The notes under the pieces: model-generated
What the model saw: the letters and a program-made list of their open reading frames with translations, nothing else
The model's database searches: none
Told to the model about the DNA's origin: nothing
Program-made: the position numbers and the translations under genes
Assembly (NCBI GenBank): GCA_002347095.1
Contig: DDWZ01000016.1
Span: 1-64,000 of the forward strand
Length of the DNA: 64,000 nucleotides
From: Desulfobulbaceae bacterium UBA2273
GTDB lineage: Bacteria; Desulfobacterota; Desulfobulbia; Desulfobulbales; Desulfurivibrionaceae
Direction of reading: 5' to 3'
Part shown: positions 48,244-56,269 of the stretch, one piece after another
How positions within the stretch are numbered: position 1 is the first letter of the stretch
Layout: every line of letters begins with the position of its first letter

Positions 48244-49290
48244 TTGGGCCAGGGAAGGGGAGTCCGGAAAAAAGGCAAGCACCTGTCCAAAACTATCCGC
48301 CGCTTGGCGGTGTGGCTCTGTGGCGTTGCCTTTCTGGCTCTGGCCGGGTTCGGGCTCTGGCTCTGGTCCTATGCGGTTACTCCCATGCCCATGCGGAGTG
48401 AGCTGCAGGTCCTGATCCCGCCCAAAACCAGCCTTGCCGGAATAGCGAGAATTCTTGCCGAAAACGGGGTGATCCCGCCGGGGCGCGGCTTTTATGTTCT
48501 TGCCAGGGTTTCCCGGCTCAGCCAGCGCTTGCAGGCCGGGGAATACCGGTTCAGCCCCGGGCAAACCCCCTACCACATCCTCCGGGCTCTTGCCGCCGGA
48601 GCCACCGTGCGCTGGTCGGTCACCATCCCCGAAGGCAGCAACATCTATCAGCTTGCCGACATTCTGTCCCAGGGCGGCTGGGGGGAGCGGGAGCTTTTTC
48701 TCGAGTTGGCGCGTGACCCGGAGATCATTGCCCGGCATGGGGTGCGGGCTGCAAGCCTGGAAGGCTATCTGTTCCCGGACACCTACCAGTTGGTGCGCGG
48801 CCAGAACCCCCGGGAGATCATCGCCTTGATGCTTGAACGGGGCCGACAGGTGCGGCAGGAGCTGGGCGATCTGCGCGACAACCCCTTGGGCCTTACGCCC
48901 CACGAGGTGCTGACCCTGGCCTCCATCGTGGAGAAGGAAACCGCCGCGCCGGAAGAACGGCCCCTCATCGCGCAGGTTTTTTTAAACCGGTTGCGGCAGG
49001 GGATGCGGTTGCAGACCGATCCCACCGTGATCTACGGCCTGGCCGATTTTAACGGCAATCTCACCCGGAAGGATCTGCAAACACTCACCCCGTACAACAC
49101 CTATCTGATCAACGGCTTGCCTCCCGGCCCCATCGCCAACCCGGGCCGCGCCGCCATCGTTGCCGTGCTGCATCCAGCCCCGGCGCCCTATCTCTATTTC
49201 GTTTCAAAAAATGACGGAACCCATTATTTTTCCAACGATCTGGCCGAGCATAACCGGGCGGTGCTCAAGTACCAGAAAGGGGGAAGTTAA
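48244..49290 (+). CDS. mltG: Endolytic murein transglycosylase MltG
   Basis: 348 residues. A basic N-terminus and one membrane helix (LCGVAFLALAGFGLWLWSY) precede a LysM-like region (about 50-105) and the YceG domain. The catalytic glutamate lies in LASIVEKETAAPEERP; other family blocks are LEGYLFPDTYQL, MRLQTDPTVIYG and TPYNTYLINGLPPGPIANPG. It cuts nascent glycan strands to end peptidoglycan polymerisation. The start is TTG 48244, with AGGAG eight bases upstream. Confidence 0.94.
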   Translation: MGQGRGVRKKGKHLSKTIRRLAVWLCGVAFLALAGFGLWLWSYAVTPMPMRSELQVLIPPKTSLAGIARILAENGVIPPGRGFYVLARVSRLSQRLQAGEYRFSPGQTPYHILRALAAGATVRWSVTIPEGSNIYQLADILSQGGWGERELFLELARDPEIIARHGVRAASLEGYLFPDTYQLVRGQNPREIIALMLERGRQVRQELGDLRDNPLGLTPHEVLTLASIVEKETAAPEERPLIAQVFLNRLRQGMRLQTDPTVIYGLADFNGNLTRKDLQTLTPYNTYLINGLPPGPIANPGRAAIVAVLHPAPAPYLYFVSKNDGTHYFSNDLAEHNRAVLKYQKGGS

Positions 49291-49310
49291 CGCGGTTTCA
49301 TCCCTTCGCT

Positions 49311-50819
49311 TCATGGGGAACACCCGGTCAGCAGATGCAGTTGCCGACGCATGGCCGCACCCTTCTTTTTTTCGCCAAGAGCATCATACAGCCGGGAGAG
49401 CAATTCAAAGCCCCAGGGGTTTTCGGGTTGCTCCCTGGTCAGGGTCAGCAGGATTTTTTCCGCCCCGGCCAGGTTGCCTTGTCCCAGAAGCTGAAAATGG
49501 CGGGCAACGGTCCGGACCAGATTCGGCGCTGCTCCCGGCGCAACCTCCTCTGCACGAAACCCTTCTTGCGCATACAGCGCGGCCAGCGCCTGCTGGTATT
49601 TCTTTTTCCATTTCCGCGCCGAGGCTGGGGAGTAGAAGAGGACCTCGCCCTTGGCAAAAAAATGCTCCGGTTCCACGCCCTGGGCAAGCCAGGTGCCGGG
49701 ATACAGGGCAAGGGGGGAGGCCACCGCGTCAAGCAGGCCGGATTGCTTGATGAAATTGAGGGTTTCCGTCCCCTCACCCTCGGTTTCGTCCATCCCATAG
49801 ATGAAATAGCCGAAAGGCCTGATGGCCTGGCGCCGCAGGGTGCGGATCGCCGCCGCTATCTGGGGGGGAGAGCCCTGCTTGTTGAGCAGGGCCAAGAGCC
49901 GGGGCGGGATGGTCTCGATGCCCATCTGGATCTGATCGCAGCCGGCCGCGGCCAGGGTGCGGGCCAGGTCGTCGTCAAGCAGATGGGGCGAGCCCTGGGC
50001 GTTCCAAAGGTAATGGAGGGAGCTTTGGGCAAGCGCTTCGGTGAACGCCTGCACATGGCTCCGGTTGACCAGGAAATTTTCATCCCGCAAGCTGAAATAG
50101 ATGGCTCCGGTTGCGGTGCGCAGGTCGTGGAGGTAGCGGAGCAGCAGATCCACCCGGTGATGGCGGACCCGGTTTTGCCAGAGCACCGTGGAGGAGCAGA
50201 AGGCGCAACGGAAGGGGCAGCCCCGGGAAGTGATGAGCACGGCGAAGTTTTCCGGCCGGACCCCCTGGCAATGGTCCATCACTTCGGAGGGCAGAAAAAA
50301 GCAGCGGTCGATATCAGCCAGCAGTTGCGGGGGATTTTCGCTGATGCCTCCGGCCGGCGAGCGAAACACTACGCCGGGAACCGAGGCAGCCGGGTTCTTC
50401 CCGAAGAACAGGGCGTTGAGCAGGGCCACGCTTGCCTCTTCGCCCTCACCCCGAATAAGAAAGTCGATCTCCGGGACCCTGGCCAGGATGGCCGGTCCGA
50501 GCACGGAAAGGGGGCCGCCCAGGATAACGGGAGTCGCGGGGGAGAGCTTCTTTGTTGCCCGGGCCAGACCATACGCCTCATGGTGGCAGCCGAAAAAGGC
50601 CGAGAGGAGATAGGCTGCCGCGTTAAGGCTGCGCAGGGTCCCGGGCAGATCGGCGCGGGGCGTATGGGAAAGGTTGTGCAGGCTGGCGTCGTAGCCCGCA
50701 TCGCGCAGGCTTTTTAAGACATTGAAGAGCCCCATGGGGACAAAGGAGGAAAAATCATCCTTCCCCTCATGCTGCGGCCCACGGTAGAGCAAGGCAACCC
50801 GGATATTTTCCCGTTTCAT
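49311..50819 (-). CDS. B12-binding-type radical SAM protein
   Basis: 502 residues. N-terminal cobalamin-binding-like domain (about 8-150; FVPMGLFNVLKSLRDAGYDA, VILGGPLSVLG) and a radical SAM core with the cluster motif CPFRCAFC in SRGCPFRCAFCSS. The C-terminus (about 430-502) looks like a TPR-type helical repeat (ENPWGFELLSRLYDALGEKKKG). There is no canonical DxHxxG cobalamin motif. The family methylates or rearranges diverse substrates; the substrate is unknown here. It converges with mltG. Confidence 0.85.
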   Translation of the reverse strand: MKRENIRVALLYRGPQHEGKDDFSSFVPMGLFNVLKSLRDAGYDASLHNLSHTPRADLPGTLRSLNAAAYLLSAFFGCHHEAYGLARATKKLSPATPVILGGPLSVLGPAILARVPEIDFLIRGEGEEASVALLNALFFGKNPAASVPGVVFRSPAGGISENPPQLLADIDRCFFLPSEVMDHCQGVRPENFAVLITSRGCPFRCAFCSSTVLWQNRVRHHRVDLLLRYLHDLRTATGAIYFSLRDENFLVNRSHVQAFTEALAQSSLHYLWNAQGSPHLLDDDLARTLAAAGCDQIQMGIETIPPRLLALLNKQGSPPQIAAAIRTLRRQAIRPFGYFIYGMDETEGEGTETLNFIKQSGLLDAVASPLALYPGTWLAQGVEPEHFFAKGEVLFYSPASARKWKKKYQQALAALYAQEGFRAEEVAPGAAPNLVRTVARHFQLLGQGNLAGAEKILLTLTREQPENPWGFELLSRLYDALGEKKKGAAMRRQLHLLTGCSP

Positions 50820-50874
50820 GCGTGGTGTACTCCGGGGAGCTGGGATTCAAGCGGAGGCAAAGGGTGGTGCGGAA

Positions 50875-50906
50875 CCGGGGCGCAGGCCTGTGGCCATGCG
50901 CCCCGG
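50875..50906 (-). terminator. GC-rich hairpin downstream of rne
   Basis: CCGGGGCGCA (50875-50884) and TGCGCCCCGG (50897-50906) pair perfectly, with an inner GGCC-TGT-GGCC stem. It lies 30 bases beyond the RNase E/G stop on the minus strand. Without a T tract it is more likely an mRNA 3'-end structure than a canonical terminator. Confidence 0.45.
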
Positions 50907-50935
50907 CGGCGGAGATTATTCCTTGTGCGAAGCCA

Positions 50936-52906
50936 TCATTCCTTGAGGAAATCGATCTTGCTTTCGGTGGGGGGCATGACCGGGTCCGGGGTAATGGTGA
51001 TCTCGACCTGATGCTCCTGTTCCAGCTCGATCAAGTCGGCGCGTTTTTTGTTCAAGATGTACTGGGCAGTCTCCATGGGCAGACGGCAGACCACCCGTTT
51101 GATCTCCTTTCGGGCCACTCCGGTCTGGATCTGCCGGAAATGCACCAAGGCCTGGGTTTCCACGGAACGGACCATGCCGCGCCCCTGGCAATGGGGGCAG
51201 AGGCGGTAGCTGCCCACGGAAACCGGGGCGGCCATCTTCTGCCGGGAGATCTGCATGAGGCCGAACTTGGAGATCTTGGAGAAATCCACCTTGGCCTTGT
51301 CGCGTTTCATGCAGTCGCGCACCTTTTTTTCCACCTCGCGGATGTGCTTGGAATCGCGCATGTCGATGAAGTCCACGACGATGAGGCCGCCGAGATCCCG
51401 GAGCCGGAGCTGGCGGGATAATTCCTCGGCCGCCTCCATGTTGGCGAGAAAGATCGCGTCTTCAAAGCTCTTGTCCTTGCCGGTGCGGCCGGAATTGACA
51501 TCGATGGCGACCAGCGCCTCGGTGGGGTTGATGACAATGGAGCCGCCGGAATGCAGGGGCACGGTGGGCTGGTAGATCTGCTCGATCTGTTTTTCCACAT
51601 GGTATTGATGGAACAGGGGCTGGGTTCCCTTGTGCAGTTTGGCCACCGTTGATTTGCGCTGGGCCGCGGGCAGCAGTTCGAGGAAGTTGTTGACCTGGGC
51701 CAGGGCCTCCTCGTCGTCCACCAGGATCTCTTCGATCTCGGAGGTGAAGTGGTCGCGCAGGAAGCGGGAGACGATGTTCTGTTCCTTGTGCAGCAGGGCC
51801 GGTGCCTTGACGGTCTGGCCTTTTTTCTTGATTTCCTTCCAGAGGTTGAGCAGGTAGCGGACATCCTGGGCCAGCGCGGTCTTGGTGATTTCCTGGCTGG
51901 CGGTGCGGACGATGTAGCCGATGCCCTCGGGGATGCTGACGCTGTCCACCATCTCCCGCAATTTGTTGCGCTCTTCCTCGGACTCGATCTTTCTGGAAAT
52001 CCCGGCGCTGTCGCTGCCGGGCATCAGCACCAGATACCTTCCCGGCAGGGAGAGATAGGTGGTGAGGGTCGCGCCCTTGTTGCCGGTGGCCTCCTTGACC
52101 ACCTCAACCAGCACTTCCTGCCCTTTGCTCAGGACATCCTGGATGGGTAGATCCTTCCAGTGGGTGTCCGCGGCAACCTCGTTGGCGTAATATTCCGGAT
52201 GGATGTCGCCGAAGGGCAGAAAACCGTTCTTTTCCGTGCCGTAATCGACAAAGGCTGCCTGCAGATTGGCCTCCACCGCCGTGACCCGTCCTTTGTAGAT
52301 GTTGCCCTTGGTTTGCGCCTGGCTGACGGTCTCCACGTAAAATGATTCCACCTTGCCGCTTTCCAGAAGCACCAGACGGCATTCTTCCGGCTCATCGGTG
52401 TTGATGAGCAGCTTCAGGGTGGTGTCGCCCTTGACCGGCTGACTGGTCGCGGAGGGTTTCGGTGCTTCCTTGGCGCGATCCGGGGCTTTGCGGGGCGACC
52501 GCTGGCGCGGAGGCCTGGCCGGAGCCGCAGCCTTTTCTTTTGCCGCAGTTTCAATCGAGGCCGAGACAGGTTGCTCGCCTTCGGCGCCTGCTTCGATTTT
52601 TTGGCCTTCCGGTTTAGGTCCTTTCGATCGCCTCCGGGGCGGCCGTTTCCGGCGGCGTGGTTTGGAGCCCGTGGAGGCGGCGGTGTCGCCTTCGGGCCGT
52701 GAAGTTTCGCCGGAGGCAGGAACAACATCCGTCCGGCCTGGGGTGGAGGCCGGCGGGCTGGCGGTGCGGCCTTCTTCTTCCCCGGGTTTGCCAGGCTTTT
52801 TTAGCCATTTGCTCACCCGGGAGAGGATTGAGCGCTCATCACCGTTGTTGCCCGTTGTTTGGCTGTTGGGCCGTTCATCTGCTGGTTTGGTAGTATCGTT
52901 TGTCAT
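50936..52906 (-). CDS. rne: Ribonuclease E/G family protein with disordered N-terminal extension
   Basis: 656 residues. Residues 1-150 are Pro/Lys/Arg/Glu-rich and look disordered. The catalytic part then follows: TTLKLLINTDEPEECRLVLL, an S1 domain (GNIYKGRVTAVEANLQAAFV), the 5'-sensor/RNase H region, the metal-binding site (VAIDVNSGRTG, IVVDFIDMRD) and the zinc link (CPHCQGRG). It processes rRNA and tRNA and starts mRNA decay. Unlike E. coli RNase E, the unstructured arm is N-terminal. It overlaps the radical SAM gene upstream by 32 bases. Confidence 0.92.
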   Translation of the reverse strand: MTNDTTKPADERPNSQTTGNNGDERSILSRVSKWLKKPGKPGEEEGRTASPPASTPGRTDVVPASGETSRPEGDTAASTGSKPRRRKRPPRRRSKGPKPEGQKIEAGAEGEQPVSASIETAAKEKAAAPARPPRQRSPRKAPDRAKEAPKPSATSQPVKGDTTLKLLINTDEPEECRLVLLESGKVESFYVETVSQAQTKGNIYKGRVTAVEANLQAAFVDYGTEKNGFLPFGDIHPEYYANEVAADTHWKDLPIQDVLSKGQEVLVEVVKEATGNKGATLTTYLSLPGRYLVLMPGSDSAGISRKIESEEERNKLREMVDSVSIPEGIGYIVRTASQEITKTALAQDVRYLLNLWKEIKKKGQTVKAPALLHKEQNIVSRFLRDHFTSEIEEILVDDEEALAQVNNFLELLPAAQRKSTVAKLHKGTQPLFHQYHVEKQIEQIYQPTVPLHSGGSIVINPTEALVAIDVNSGRTGKDKSFEDAIFLANMEAAEELSRQLRLRDLGGLIVVDFIDMRDSKHIREVEKKVRDCMKRDKAKVDFSKISKFGLMQISRQKMAAPVSVGSYRLCPHCQGRGMVRSVETQALVHFRQIQTGVARKEIKRVVCRLPMETAQYILNKKRADLIELEQEHQVEITITPDPVMPPTESKIDFLKE

Positions 52907-53807
52907 GGTGTGTCGTCTCTATGATGCGGCCGCTGGCGGCCATTTGTTGTAACATGATCTGCGTGGTGTCCGGGTCCAGATTGAGGGCCTCGCTGACATC
53001 GTTGGCAGTGCAGGGTCTTCTTTTCAGCATTTCAATAATTTCGTTTTCGGAAAGAGTGCGGAATTTTTCCCGCTCCCGGGTGGTGAAATCCACCAGGATC
53101 TCCACCTCTCCTGGAAGCTGGCGGGCAACAGCTTCCAGTTCCGCCCGGGTCAGGGGCTTGGCAAAGCTTTCCAGGGGCGGCCGGGCCACGGTGTTGAGCT
53201 GCACCTTGTCCGGCCTGATTTTTTTTACGGCTGCCACCAAGGCGGCGATGTCTTCCGGGCTGTCGTTGATTTTACTGGCCAGGAGGATTTCCAGCCAGAA
53301 TTTTCCGGAAAATTCCTGCCGAAAAGTAATGAGACCTTCGATCAGCTCGGCCAGGGGCGAGCAGGCCGCAGGCCGGTTGATGCGGCGGTAGCTTTCCTCC
53401 CGGGCCGAATCCAGGGAGGGGATGACGATATCCGCGGCCAGCAGGTCCTGGCGCACTTCCGGGAGGTAGAGCAAGGCGCCGTTGGTCAGGACCACCACCG
53501 GCTTGTCGGACTTTTTCTTGAGATAGCGGATTACCTGGCCGATGCCGCTGTGCAGGGTGGGCTCCCCGCTGGCGGTGATGGTGAAAACATCAAGGTGGGC
53601 CAGGAGTTCCCGGTCCGCCAGCACCGTGTCGATCTCCGCCAGCAGCTCGGACAGGGGGATGTACTCCTTGCGCTCGCAGGTGTGGGTGGTGGTGGCGCCG
53701 ATCTCGCAATAGATGCAGTTGAAATTGCATATCTTGGGGGGGACAAGATCAATGCCTTGTGAAATTCCCAGACGGCGGGAATTGACCGGGCCAAATACAT
53801 ATTTCAT
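52875..53807 (-). CDS. Radical SAM protein with C-terminal winged helix (COG0731-like)
   Basis: 310 residues. The cluster motif is KICNFNCIYCEIG, with the family start MKYVFGPVNSRRLGISQGID. TITASGEPTLH and VVVLTNGALL complete the core. The C-terminal 60 residues resemble a winged helix (LSENEIIEMLKRRPCTANDV). Related proteins have been compared with wyosine-forming Taw1, but bacterial members have unknown substrates. Upstream of, and overlapping, rne. Confidence 0.85.
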   Translation of the reverse strand: MKYVFGPVNSRRLGISQGIDLVPPKICNFNCIYCEIGATTTHTCERKEYIPLSELLAEIDTVLADRELLAHLDVFTITASGEPTLHSGIGQVIRYLKKKSDKPVVVLTNGALLYLPEVRQDLLAADIVIPSLDSAREESYRRINRPAACSPLAELIEGLITFRQEFSGKFWLEILLASKINDSPEDIAALVAAVKKIRPDKVQLNTVARPPLESFAKPLTRAELEAVARQLPGEVEILVDFTTREREKFRTLSENEIIEMLKRRPCTANDVSEALNLDPDTTQIMLQQMAASGRIIETTHHDKRYYQTSR

Positions 53808-53975
53808 GGGGTTTTACGGGTCCGCGGCGAAACGGCTGAGGATAGAGGTGTGTGCGTCAAGGGTCGCAGGGCATTCCCTCCGCTGGTAGGGGATTTTTTC
53901 TTGTTTGGCAAGGTATAACAATCCGGGGTTCTTGGCAAGGCAAATCTGCTTGCCCGCAACGGGACAACCGCAGGG

Positions 53976-54317
53976 CTACGCTGCGTGATGCGTCTCTTTT
54001 TCCAGGGCGGCAACGATCAGGCTGTTCAAGCTCACGCCGCGCCGCGCCGCTTCGAGGGCGATCTGTCGGTGCAAATCACGGCCAACCCGCACGTTGAATG
54101 ATCCCTTGAACGGCTGCTCCGGCGGAATGTTTTTTTCCTCGCACATCGCTAGATAATCGTCCACCCCATCGCGGAAGTCCTTGCGCAACTCTTCGGCGTT
54201 GCTGCCTTCGTAGCTGATCAGCGCCCGAATAAACTGCACCTTGCCGAAGAAAATTCCATCTTCGTCGCTGTATTCAACCGACCCGGTATACCCCTTGTAT
54301 TCCATGGTGTTCTTCAT
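53976..54317 (-). CDS. hicB: HicB-family antitoxin
   Basis: 113 residues. The N-terminal partial RNase H-like fold (YKGYTGSVEYSDEDGIFFGKV) is followed by a C-terminal ribbon-helix-helix (FNVRVGRDLHRQIALEAARR) of the HicB/YlbK type. It would neutralise the HicA toxin encoded just upstream and repress the operon. The ATG overlaps the hicA stop (ATGA), so the toxin gene comes first. Confidence 0.88.
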   Translation of the reverse strand: MKNTMEYKGYTGSVEYSDEDGIFFGKVQFIRALISYEGSNAEELRKDFRDGVDDYLAMCEEKNIPPEQPFKGSFNVRVGRDLHRQIALEAARRGVSLNSLIVAALEKETHHAA

Positions 54318-54562
54318 CGCAAACCCTCCTGGTGCAAAACATCCAGTACTTGCTCAATCTGATAAGGCTTCAGTGCCGGCGACGGGTGCGGCTTGTGCAT
54401 GAATATCGGCGCACAATGCGCATATTCGAACCGGACCCGTGACTCGCTGCCGCTCTGATTGAGGGCATAACCAAACCCTGCCAACAGAGTGACGACCTCC
54501 TGAAAAGTAAAATCCTTCGGGCGACTTTGGAGTTTCGCCAGCAGTTTGTCGTGTTTTCCCAT
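54314..54562 (-). CDS. hicA: HicA-family mRNA interferase toxin
   Basis: 82 residues of double-stranded-RNA-binding fold, YcfA/HicA type: FQEVVTLLAGFGYALNQSGS, RVRFEYAH, IFMHKPHPSPALKPYQIEQV. The canonical GSHHxF histidine region is GSESRVRF here, so the active-site histidine of classic HicA is not at its normal place, though HKPHP follows. Type II toxin that cleaves mRNA. Paired with hicB. Confidence 0.85.
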   Translation of the reverse strand: MGKHDKLLAKLQSRPKDFTFQEVVTLLAGFGYALNQSGSESRVRFEYAHCAPIFMHKPHPSPALKPYQIEQVLDVLHQEGLR

Positions 54563-54724
54563 GCGGGTATCCTAAATCCAATAGCCGAGAATTGTGCAAC
54601 TAAATTTAGTCGCAAGAAAAGAGCAAGAGGGCTCGTGGTAGTCAGGGAGGCTAATGAGGAAAAGAGAAAACTACGTCCCTCCTGAGTACTGCGGCATGAA
54701 GCGGGACGATACCGTAACGTTGGT

Positions 54725-55504
54725 TTAGAAGGTGATTTCCGCCTCCATGAACGTGACCGCAGACCCTGAGAGAAGCACGCGGTCAGCTTTCATCTCACAA
54801 GTGATGTTGCCGCCACGCTTGGAAACCTGTCTGGCGGTCAGGATGTTTTTGCCAAGCTTTTCGGCCCAGAACGGCGCAAGCGCACAATGGGCGGAACCTG
54901 TGACGGGGTCTTCTGGAATACCGAACTTGGGAGCAAAGAAGCGGCTGACAAAATCCACTTCCGTTCCGGGAGCGGTAATGATGACACCACGCAAATCAAG
55001 CTCGCCGAGCAAAGCTAGGTTGGGCGTGATAGCGCGAATGGTTGCTTCACTATCAAATACGGCCAAATAATCGTCGGCGACCAAGACCTCAATGGGGCGC
55101 TGGCCAAGCCCTTTGATCAAGGTTTCGGAAAGCTCGTGGGGCATTGGTGGATATGCAGGAAAATTCATTTCCAGCAACTTTCCCTTCTGCTCGACGATTA
55201 ATTCGCCGCGACGTGTTTCAAAGGTGATGGCCTGTTTTGGGTAGGCAAGAGTTTCGAAGATGATATGTGCCGATGCCAAGGTTGCATGGCCACATAGATC
55301 AACTTCCTTGACCGGTGTGAACCAACGTAACGCGAACCCCTTCTCCGAGGGCACAAAGAAGGCTGTCTCAGATAAATTATTTTCCTGCGCGATGGCTTGA
55401 AGGAGTTCATCGTCCGGCCAGCTTGCCAACGGACACACGGCGGCGGGATTTCCTTCGAATACTCGGATTGTAAAGGCATCTACCTGGTATTGTTTGATTT
55501 TCAT
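54725..55504 (-). CDS. PhzF family isomerase-like protein
   Basis: 259 residues. PhzF signatures: YQVDAFTIRVFEGNPAAVC, the active-site Glu in NNLSETAFFVP, LRWFTPVKEVDLCGHATLAS and PEDPVTGSAHCALAPFWAEK. These are diaminopimelate-epimerase-fold isomerases; most have no known substrate. ATG 55504 is chosen because the family start follows at once; the longer frame contains unrelated residues. It is flanked by two toxin-antitoxin pairs. Confidence 0.9.
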   Translation of the reverse strand: MKIKQYQVDAFTIRVFEGNPAAVCPLASWPDDELLQAIAQENNLSETAFFVPSEKGFALRWFTPVKEVDLCGHATLASAHIIFETLAYPKQAITFETRRGELIVEQKGKLLEMNFPAYPPMPHELSETLIKGLGQRPIEVLVADDYLAVFDSEATIRAITPNLALLGELDLRGVIITAPGTEVDFVSRFFAPKFGIPEDPVTGSAHCALAPFWAEKLGKNILTARQVSKRGGNITCEMKADRVLLSGSAVTFMEAEITF

Positions 55505-55523
55505 ACATTTTATTGTATTATTT

Positions 55524-55808
55524 TTACAGGTCAATCGGCCACTTTCGAGCCGTATGAAATACTCGTAGGATTTCAATCTGTCCGTCATGTATCCGGTAGG
55601 GGATAATGTATGGGGTTTCCGGGATGATGAGTTCGCGGGTGTCTGGCACTCTGCCTGCCCGGCCCATGGACGGTTGACCGGCAAGAAGATTGACCGCGTT
55701 TTTGATCCGGGCCAGTGTTTTTCCGGCGGCGGTTGGGCTGTCTTGGGCAATATACTCGGCTTCGGCGGCGAGATTGCGCAGAGCCGTTCGGGTCCAGCGG
55801 ATTTTCAT
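55524..55808 (-). CDS. ParE/RelE-superfamily toxin
   Basis: 94 residues: IRWTRTALRNLAAEAEYIAQ, LAGQPSMGRAGRVPDTREL, YIIPYRIHDGQIEILRVFHT and the end RKWP. This is the ParE-type gyrase-poisoning or RelE-type ribosome-acting fold; ParE is more likely because the partner is a ribbon-helix-helix protein. It overlaps the antitoxin gene upstream by four bases. Confidence 0.88.
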   Translation of the reverse strand: MKIRWTRTALRNLAAEAEYIAQDSPTAAGKTLARIKNAVNLLAGQPSMGRAGRVPDTRELIIPETPYIIPYRIHDGQIEILRVFHTARKWPIDL

Positions 55809-56044
55809 TCAACCGGCCATTTGGCAAATTCCGCCTCGACTTCTTCTTCCGTGGCAAATTCCTTGCGTGTTGCCTCCTGTATCCCTTGCTGAATCTCCGC
55901 CACCTGCCAGGTGTTCAGTTCCAGATACCGGTTCAATGCCTCGGCCGCGAGCCATGATTTGCTGCGGTGTGTGGCTTCGGCAAGATGGCTCAACTGTTCC
56001 TTGATGTTCAAGGGAATCCTGACCGTTATTGTTGAGGTCTCCAT
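55805..56044 (-). CDS. Ribbon-helix-helix antitoxin (ParD/CopG type)
   Basis: 79 residues. The N-terminal DNA-binding strand and helices are TITVRIPLNIKEQLSHLAEA and SKSWLAAEALNRYLEL. The acidic C-terminus (EEEVEAEFAKWPVE) would wrap the toxin. First gene of the pair, in normal antitoxin-toxin order. Confidence 0.87.
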   Translation of the reverse strand: METSTITVRIPLNIKEQLSHLAEATHRSKSWLAAEALNRYLELNTWQVAEIQQGIQEATRKEFATEEEVEAEFAKWPVE

Positions 56045-56182
56045 GTGATTGTCTCCTTTGTGTACAATATAACATAACCATGAGCGCGGGAGGTATTTTT
56101 TTTAATCGAGAACGGTGCGTGTTATTCAGCGCGATTTGGCACGCGTCATTCTCTCCAAATTTAGGGGCAGGAGACTTTTGCC

Positions 56183-56210
56183 TTGACAGCAGGCAGCGTC
56201 CTGCTAGTAT
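56183..56210 (+). promoter_or_regulatory. Strong sigma-70-type promoter of ilvD, with internal palindrome
   Basis: TTGACA (56183-56188) and TAGTAT (56205-56210) with a 16-base spacer. Within the spacer GCAGG (56189-56193) and CCTGC (56200-56204) form an inverted repeat that could be a repressor site. The promoter reads into the leader frame and ilvD. Confidence 0.6.
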
Positions 56211-56230
56211 TCTCAAGTTTTGATCAACCT

Positions 56231-56269
56231 ATGAAAAAATCAGGACAATTGACGGGAATCGACCTATGA
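56231..56269 (+). CDS. 12-codon leader frame overlapping the ilvD start
   Basis: ATG 56231 to TGA 56267-56269 encodes [12 protein letters not shown], and the stop overlaps the ilvD ATG (ATGA). It begins 21 bases after the promoter -10 box. Three of its last six residues are Ile or Leu, but the peptide has no dense run of branched-chain codons. It may couple ilvD translation to its own, or be chance. The context around both starts (CCTATGAAAAA) is duplicated. Confidence 0.35.
   Translation: MKKSGQLTGIDL

Noticed and set aside
49335..50717. 460-codon plus-strand frame opposite the B12-type radical SAM gene
   Set aside because: The minus frame carries the CxxxCxxC motif and family blocks; the plus frame has none.
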